Positions 59,454-64,000 of a DNA stretch of 64,000 nucleotides are shown here, piece after piece. Both the position numbers and the translations under genes were made by a program. The stretch lies in assembly GCA_963816785.1 (NCBI GenBank), contig CAWFLL010000004.1, positions 1,302,001-1,366,000 on the forward strand, read 5' to 3'. Numbering within the stretch: the first letter of the stretch is position 1; each line of letters begins with the position of its first letter. The notes below the pieces were generated by a model that was not told the origin of the DNA, did not search any database, and worked only from the letters and a program-made list of their open reading frames with translations. This stretch comes from VRUE01 sp963816785 (GTDB lineage Bacteria > Actinomycetota > Thermoleophilia > Solirubrobacterales > 70-9).

Positions 59454-60666
59454 AAGAGCCCGCCGCGCGGGGCGGGCCCCGCTCAGCCTGCGGCTTGGAC
59501 TCGACAGTGGGGGTCTTCTCGGCGCCCGCCACCGGGGTCTTGCCGCGTGCGTAGGTCGCGATGAACTCGTCCGTCTGCTCCCGCGCCTCGTCGTCGGGCC
59601 GCTGCGAGTGCGGCGACTTCATCAGGTAGCTGGAGGGACCGTCGAGCTGGCCGGCGATGCCGCTGTTGAGCGCCAGCTTGATGATCCGGACCGCGTCGAT
59701 CACGACCCCGGCCGAGTTGGGCGAGTCCCAGACCTCGAGCTTCAGCTCGAGGTTGAGCGGCACGTCGCCGAACGACTTCCCCTCGAGCCGGATGTGAGCC
59801 CACTTGCGGTCGGTCAGCCAGGCGACGTAGTCGGAGGGGCCGACGTGGACGTCCTCGGCGGGCAGCTCGTGGCCCATGATCGAGGTGACGGCGTTGGTCT
59901 TCGAGATCTTCTTCGAGTCGAGCCGCTCGCGCTCGAGCATGTTGTAGAAGTCCATGTTGCCGCCGACGTTGAGCTGCGAGGTCCGTTCGACCCGCACCCC
60001 GCGATCGTGGAAGAGGCGGGCGAGCTGGCGGTGGACGATCGTCGCCCCGACCTGGGACTTGATGTCGTCGCCGATGATCGGCAGCCCCGCCTCGTGGAAG
60101 CGCTTGTCCCAGTAGTCCTCGCGGGCGATGAAGACCGGCAGGCAGTTGACGAAGCCGACCCCCGCCGCCAGCGCCTGCTCGACGTACCACTTGGTCGCCT
60201 CCTCGGAGCCGACCGGCAGGTAGCAGACCACCACGTCCGCCCGCGACTCCTTCAGGATCCCGACGACGTCGGCGGTTTCGCCAGGCGCCTTGGTGATTTT
60301 CTCCTTCAGGTACTTGCCGAGGCCGTCATGGGTCATCCCCCGCTGGACCTCGACGCCCAGCTCCGGCACGTCGGCGAATTTGATCGTGTTGTTCTGGCCT
60401 GACCAGATCGCCTCCGAGAGGTCCTTGCCGACCTTCTCGGCATCGATGTCGAAGGCGGCGACGAACTCGACGTCGCGGACGTGGTAGCCGCCGAGATCGA
60501 CGTGCATCAGGCCCGGAACCTGCTCCGCGGGATCGGCGTCCCTGTAGTACTGGACGCCCTGGATGAAGGAGTTGGCGCAGTTGCCGACGCCGACTATCGC
60601 GACGCGGACCTTGTCGTCCGTCTGGGCGACGCCGTTGCCGCCGCTTGATCCGTTGGTCTCGCTCAT
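59452..60666 (-). CDS. ino1: Myo-inositol-3-phosphate synthase
   Basis: 404 residues. VRVAIVGVGNCANSFIQGVQ (NAD loop), FVAAFDIDAEKVGKDLSEAI, RADVVVCYLPVGSEEATKWY, IIGDDIKSQVGATIVHRQLA, TSQLNVGGNMDFYNMLERER and SPNSAGVVIDAVRIIKLAL are the expected blocks of actinobacterial Ino1. It converts glucose-6-phosphate to inositol-3-phosphate using NAD, the entry to inositol lipids and mycothiol. The next genes in minus-strand neighbourhood (phosphatidyltransferase, PAP2) fit inositol-lipid synthesis, although they lie upstream. ATG 60666. Confidence 0.95.
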   Translation of the reverse strand: MSETNGSSGGNGVAQTDDKVRVAIVGVGNCANSFIQGVQYYRDADPAEQVPGLMHVDLGGYHVRDVEFVAAFDIDAEKVGKDLSEAIWSGQNNTIKFADVPELGVEVQRGMTHDGLGKYLKEKITKAPGETADVVGILKESRADVVVCYLPVGSEEATKWYVEQALAAGVGFVNCLPVFIAREDYWDKRFHEAGLPIIGDDIKSQVGATIVHRQLARLFHDRGVRVERTSQLNVGGNMDFYNMLERERLDSKKISKTNAVTSIMGHELPAEDVHVGPSDYVAWLTDRKWAHIRLEGKSFGDVPLNLELKLEVWDSPNSAGVVIDAVRIIKLALNSGIAGQLDGPSSYLMKSPHSQRPDDEAREQTDEFIATYARGKTPVAGAEKTPTVESKPQAERGPPRAAGS

Positions 60667-60727
60667 GAAATTGGAAGTCCTTCCTGGTTCAGGCTAGGTG
60701 GCAAATCACACCCTGGGCCGGGACCGG

Positions 60728-61429
60728 TTACACGCCGGGCGGGCCCGGGGCCTCGCTCACGCGGTCGTTTTGCTCGGTGCTCTTCAACTCGTTACGGACA
60801 TGCCAGACCCGCTGGATCGTGGTGACCGTGGTCAGTGCGGCGATTGCGTAGATCGCGGGCGCCAGCAACTCGAAATCGCCGATTCCGGCGCCCTTGGCGA
60901 AGACCAGGCCAATCGAAAGTAGCACTACCCTGACCGGCCGGGTCGCCAACCCGACCTTGCACTCGACGCCGAGCGCCTCGGCGCGGGCCCGCGTGTAGGA
61001 GACCATCAGCGAGCCCAGCACCGCGACCACGCACATCGCCGCCGCGAAGTCGTCGCCGATCGCCGCGAAGTAGCCGGCGACCGCGGCAAGCACGATCCCC
61101 TCCTCGATCCGGTCGAGTGTCGAGTCGAGGAAGGCGCCGAAAAGCGTCCCCTTGCCGGACATCCGCGAGTAGCGCCCGTCCATCGTGTCCATCACCGAGC
61201 CGACGATGAAGGCGACGCCGGCGAGGAAGAAGAGGCGCTGCGTGATCAACGCTGCGGCGACCAGGTTGAGCACCAGGCCGACGACCGAGATCGCGTTCGG
61301 CGTCAGCCGCGACTCGATCAGCCGCTCGCGGGCATAGAGCCGCAGCTCCTGGGCGCTGCGGGCCTGGCGGCCGTTGCGGCGACCGCCGGATGCCCTGGGG
61401 GGCGCCGAGGAGCCCGATGAGGTCATCAC
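60728..61429 (-). CDS. CDP-alcohol phosphatidyltransferase (phosphatidylinositol-phosphate-synthase-like)
   Basis: 233 residues with membrane spans and the family motif in VGSVMDTMDGRYSRMSGKGT LFGAFLDSTLDRIEEG (DxxDGxxxR...GxxxDxxxD, with Ser in place of the usual Ala). It transfers a phosphatidyl group from CDP-diacylglycerol to an alcohol; next to ino1 the acceptor is likely inositol phosphate. ATG 61429 follows an element of repeated DNA. Stop is 62 bp before the ino1 start, so the two may be one transcript. Confidence 0.88.
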   Translation of the reverse strand: MMTSSGSSAPPRASGGRRNGRQARSAQELRLYARERLIESRLTPNAISVVGLVLNLVAAALITQRLFFLAGVAFIVGSVMDTMDGRYSRMSGKGTLFGAFLDSTLDRIEEGIVLAAVAGYFAAIGDDFAAAMCVVAVLGSLMVSYTRARAEALGVECKVGLATRPVRVVLLSIGLVFAKGAGIGDFELLAPAIYAIAALTTVTTIQRVWHVRNELKSTEQNDRVSEAPGPPGV

Positions 61430-61435
61430 GAACTC

Positions 61436-61502
61436 GCGCGCTCTGCGCGCGGCGCGAAGGCAAAGGACCGGGGATGACTCATTGGGCGCTCTCCGCGCTC
61501 AT
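61436..61502 (-). repeat. REP-like intergenic element upstream of the phosphatidyltransferase gene
   Basis: Minus strand opens ATGAGCGCGGAGAGCGCCC (mini-frame MSAESAQ) and contains stem-forming CGCGCG runs. Counterpart of 50041-50109. Confidence 0.5.
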
Positions 61503-61536
61503 TGAATTCAGGCTAGTCGATCGTCGAAGGAGGCGA

Positions 61537-62313
61537 TCAGGCCTCCGCCTCCCTGGGCGAGCCGACCCGCCACGACCATGCCTCCGGCCGGGCGCGCGCC
61601 AGCAGCCGCTGCGCGACCAGCGCGGAGACCGCCGCCACGGCGGCGCCGAGGGCAGCGTCGATCCAGTAGTGGTTGGCGGTGACGATCACGACCCAGATCA
61701 CCAGCGCCGGCCACAGCAGCCAGAGGGTCCGCGAGTACCAGTGGCGGGAGAGCCTCGCAGCCGAGAGACCGACCATCATGGCGAAGGCGCAGTGCATGCT
61801 CGGCACCGCGGCGTAGGGGTTGATGAAGACCTTGACGAAGGCCGAGTCGTGATTGACGTTGGAGAAGTCGTTGATCGTGTCGACGAAGCCGTGCTCGGGG
61901 AAGAGCCTCGGCGGCGCGGTCGGATAGAGCACGTAGCCGACCAGCGCCAACCCCATCGAGACGATGAACATGTTGCGGACGAAGTAGAAGGCGTCGTTGC
62001 GGAAGAAGTAGAGCCAGAAGAAGAAGCCCAGAACCACCGCGAACTGGCTGTTCATGTAGACCTGGTTGGCGAAGTCGATGACCCAGTCCGCCTGCATGAA
62101 GAACGACTGCAGGCCGGGCTCGAGGAAGGTGTGGGTCGCGCGCTCGACGTCGATGATCTGCTGTCCGTGCGCGAAAGCCGTGGCGCGCTGGCCGTCGGCG
62201 AGGCCGCGCACGGTCTCATAGGCGATGTCGACGATGAGCAGCAGGCCGAGCTGCCTGCCGAGGTCGCCCCAGCCTTTGGGCAGCCTCGACCCGATCGCGG
62301 AGAGGGCGCGCAT
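61537..62313 (-). CDS. PAP2-superfamily membrane protein (AUR1-like)
   Basis: 258 residues with about six spans. The three-part phosphatase site is present: PTAPPRLFPEHGFVDT (motif region of AUR1-like proteins), PSMHCAFAMMVGLSAARLS and TANHYWIDAALGAAVAAVS (His and Asp). The relatives include inositol-phosphoceramide synthases and lipid phosphatases. Next to ino1 and a phosphatidyltransferase, it could move a phosphoinositol head group, which is inference. ATG 62313. Confidence 0.85.
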   Translation of the reverse strand: MRALSAIGSRLPKGWGDLGRQLGLLLIVDIAYETVRGLADGQRATAFAHGQQIIDVERATHTFLEPGLQSFFMQADWVIDFANQVYMNSQFAVVLGFFFWLYFFRNDAFYFVRNMFIVSMGLALVGYVLYPTAPPRLFPEHGFVDTINDFSNVNHDSAFVKVFINPYAAVPSMHCAFAMMVGLSAARLSRHWYSRTLWLLWPALVIWVVIVTANHYWIDAALGAAVAAVSALVAQRLLARARPEAWSWRVGSPREAEA

Positions 62314-62360
62314 CCGGCAATTGTAATCCGCCTGTTAAGCGGCGGTATGAGACTCGGATC

Positions 62361-63182
62361 TCACTCCTCGAGGAAGGCGAGGATGCGCTCGACGACGCTC
62401 GGATCCTCGACCCAGGGCCAGTGGCCAAGTCCCTCGAGGCGCTCGAACCGGGCATCGGGGATCGCACGCGAGTAGGCCTCGCCGAACTTCGCCGGTAGGT
62501 AGGCATCGCGGTCGCCCCAAAGCACGAGCGTGGGGCACGCCAACCGTCCCAGGTCCTTGCCGGCGTCAACGAGCCGGTCCGGGTCCGCATCGCGATAGAG
62601 GGCGAGGACCGCCCGTTTCGTGCCCTTGTCCCAGTAGCGCCAGATCAGATCGATGAACTCAGGCGGCATCGCGCGGCGGTCCCCACGCGCCTGGCGCATG
62701 CCCAGAGCCATCCCGGCCCGGGTGCTGGTCGCGTTGGCGAGCTCGCCGAGCGGGCGCCGGCGCCAGATCTGGGCGACCCAGTGCCAGCGGTACCCGGGCA
62801 GGAGTGGAACCGCATTGGCGATCACGAGCCGCTCGACCGGCTCCGGCCGCCGCTGCGCATCGATCAGGGCCAGCACGCCCCAGTCGTGGACGAGGACCTT
62901 GCGCTCCCGCACCCCGAGCTCGCCCAGACAGCGCTCGAGGAAGGCGGAAAGGCCGTGCATCGAGTAGTCGAAGCGACGCGGGTCGGGGCGGTCGGAGCGG
63001 CCCCAGCCCGGCATGTCGATCGCGATCGCCGGGGCGCCGGAGCGTTCCATGAAGGGCACCCATTCCCCGCCATGGGTCGGGTTCCCGTGGTAGTAGACGG
63101 TCGGCGTCCCCTCCCCGGGCACCCGCCGGTAGAAGACCCTGACGCCGTCCACCACCAGCTCCGCCTCCTCGATCACGGCCAT
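62361..63182 (-). CDS. Alpha/beta hydrolase with Asp nucleophile (haloalkane-dehalogenase-like)
   Basis: 273 residues: VVDGVRVFYRRVPGEGTPTV, YYHGNPTHGGEWVPFME (HGNP oxyanion loop), DMPGWGRSDRP, then KVLVHDWGVLALIDAQRR, where Asp takes the nucleophile place, LVLWGDRDAYLPAKFGEAYS and GLGHWPWVEDP with the catalytic His. The Asp elbow (HDWG) points to epoxide hydrolase or haloalkane dehalogenase chemistry; the substrate is unknown. ATG 63182 overlaps an ATG of the opposite strand. Confidence 0.87.
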   Translation of the reverse strand: MAVIEEAELVVDGVRVFYRRVPGEGTPTVYYHGNPTHGGEWVPFMERSGAPAIAIDMPGWGRSDRPDPRRFDYSMHGLSAFLERCLGELGVRERKVLVHDWGVLALIDAQRRPEPVERLVIANAVPLLPGYRWHWVAQIWRRRPLGELANATSTRAGMALGMRQARGDRRAMPPEFIDLIWRYWDKGTKRAVLALYRDADPDRLVDAGKDLGRLACPTLVLWGDRDAYLPAKFGEAYSRAIPDARFERLEGLGHWPWVEDPSVVERILAFLEE

Positions 63183-63219
63183 GGCCGCAGCATATGACGG
63201 GGCGAATAGGGTCCGGGCC

Positions 63220-63915
63220 GTGGACTGGAACCGACCGCAGAAGCGGCGGGTGCGGGCGATCCGCGACCGCCTGCGCGAGATATACGGGAGGCCGGTCAAC
63301 AAGCCCCACGGGCACCCGATCGCCGAGCTGATCAAGACCGTCCTCTCCCAGCACACCAGCGACCGCAACCGCGACCGCGCCTTCGCCGCCCTGCGCGAGC
63401 GCTTTCCGACCTGGGAGCAGGTCCGCGACGCGCCGGTCAACGAGGTCGAGGAGGCGATCCGCACCGGCGGCCTCGGCAAGCAGAAGGCGCCGCGCATCCA
63501 GCAGATACTCGAGCGCCTCGGCGACCCGCCCGACCTCGACTGGACGGCTACGGCGCCACGGGAGGAGTCGATGAAGTTCCTGCTCTCGCTTCCGGGCGTC
63601 GGCCGCAAAACCGCCGCCTGCGTCCTGATCTTCAGCTGGGGGATCCCGGAGTTCCCGGTCGACGTCCACGTCCACCGGGTGGGCGGACGGCTCGGCCTCG
63701 TCCCGCCCAACGCATCCTTCGAGCGGGCCCACGACGAGATGCTGGCGGTGGTCGATCCTGAGGACGCCTACGAGCTACACATGAACCTGATCCGGCATGG
63801 GCGGGAGGTCTGCCGGCCCACCCCGCGCTGCGGCGAGTGCCGGCTGCGCCGGATGTGCCCCTGGTACCGCGCAACGAGCGCGAAGGGGGCGAGCAAGATC
63901 TCCGGTGACGATTAG
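63220..63915 (+). CDS. Endonuclease III-family DNA glycosylase
   Basis: 231 residues from GTG 63220 (frame open to ATG 63181). ELIKTVLSQHTSDRNRDRAF, the helix-hairpin-helix with catalytic Lys SLPGVGRKTAACVLIFSWGI, the catalytic Asp in FPVDVHVHRVGGRLGLVP and the Fe-S Cys set CRPTPRCGECRLRRMCP. The first Cys gap is five residues where six is usual. It excises oxidised pyrimidines and cuts the abasic site in base-excision repair. The 63916-64000 remainder has no gene. Confidence 0.92.
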   Translation: MDWNRPQKRRVRAIRDRLREIYGRPVNKPHGHPIAELIKTVLSQHTSDRNRDRAFAALRERFPTWEQVRDAPVNEVEEAIRTGGLGKQKAPRIQQILERLGDPPDLDWTATAPREESMKFLLSLPGVGRKTAACVLIFSWGIPEFPVDVHVHRVGGRLGLVPPNASFERAHDEMLAVVDPEDAYELHMNLIRHGREVCRPTPRCGECRLRRMCPWYRATSAKGASKISGDD

Positions 63916-64000
63916 TGCGAGCCCCTGCCGCGCGAAGCGTGATTCTGCGACGGTAGTATCTCCGCCGCTTCAGCTTCAGCCCAATCCATGAGCAAACGAA

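Overview
The window reads as chromosomal DNA of a high-GC actinobacterium, most likely class Thermoleophilia (Solirubrobacterales or a relative). This is inference, resting on: myo-inositol-phosphate synthase next to a CDP-alcohol phosphatidyltransferase, a WS/DGAT acyltransferase, an LLM-type flavin/F420 oxidoreductase, and two secreted proteins with K-[LI/V]-x(3)-[AS]-V spaced solenoid repeats. No rRNA, CRISPR array, integrase or transposase was seen.

Layout. 1-5.6 kb is a degraded accessory stretch: a broken LamG protein, a class I HMG-CoA reductase with two frame breaks, a membrane protein, a GNAT acetyltransferase, an SRPBCC protein, a relic of a class III aminotransferase, and a chimera of an FAD oxidoreductase head with an alpha/beta-hydrolase tail. 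6.3-22.7 kb is the centrepiece: four tightly spaced plus-strand genes for an acyl-CoA dehydrogenase, a giant iterative PKS/secondary-lipid synthase (KS-AT-KS'-ACPx3-KR-DH), a single-chain multidomain acyl-CoA carboxylase (biotin carboxylase, biotin carrier and carboxyltransferase in one chain) and a 4'-phosphopantetheinyl transferase. Together they could make malonyl-CoA, activate the carrier domains, extend and reduce a chain, and change its saturation, so the locus looks self-sufficient. 22.8-26 kb carries a GH65 disaccharide phosphorylase and its beta-phosphoglucomutase. 26-32.3 kb has a tRNA-Ser 3' fragment, small proteins, AdhE, a phage/plasmid primase-type relic and a WS/DGAT acyltransferase.

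32.5-36 kb holds three direct copies of a ~180 bp element built from a 5' tRNA-Val-like half plus hairpins, spaced around two secreted proteins. 36-46 kb is ordinary small-gene content (rhodanese, methyltransferase, VOC protein, phosphoribosyltransferase/erythromycin-esterase pair, M50-CBS protease, DUF2267, Usp, hydrolase). 45.96-46.83 kb is a remnant island between two copies of a tRNA 3' end, partly AT-rich. 46.9-64 kb is mostly core metabolism and information processing: SDR, CDF transporter, argF-lgt-prmC-lysS on the minus strand, an exonuclease/phosphatase-like protein, a TrmA-family methyltransferase, UDG, a GT/PHP fusion, ino1, phosphatidylinositol-synthase-like and PAP2 genes, a hydrolase and endonuclease III.

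A caution on quality: many genes, above all 14.1-22.7 kb and 27.7-30.3 kb, are broken by frameshifts that are nearly all single-base insertions while the protein stays conserved on both sides. I treat these as probable sequence errors and annotate the genes across them.
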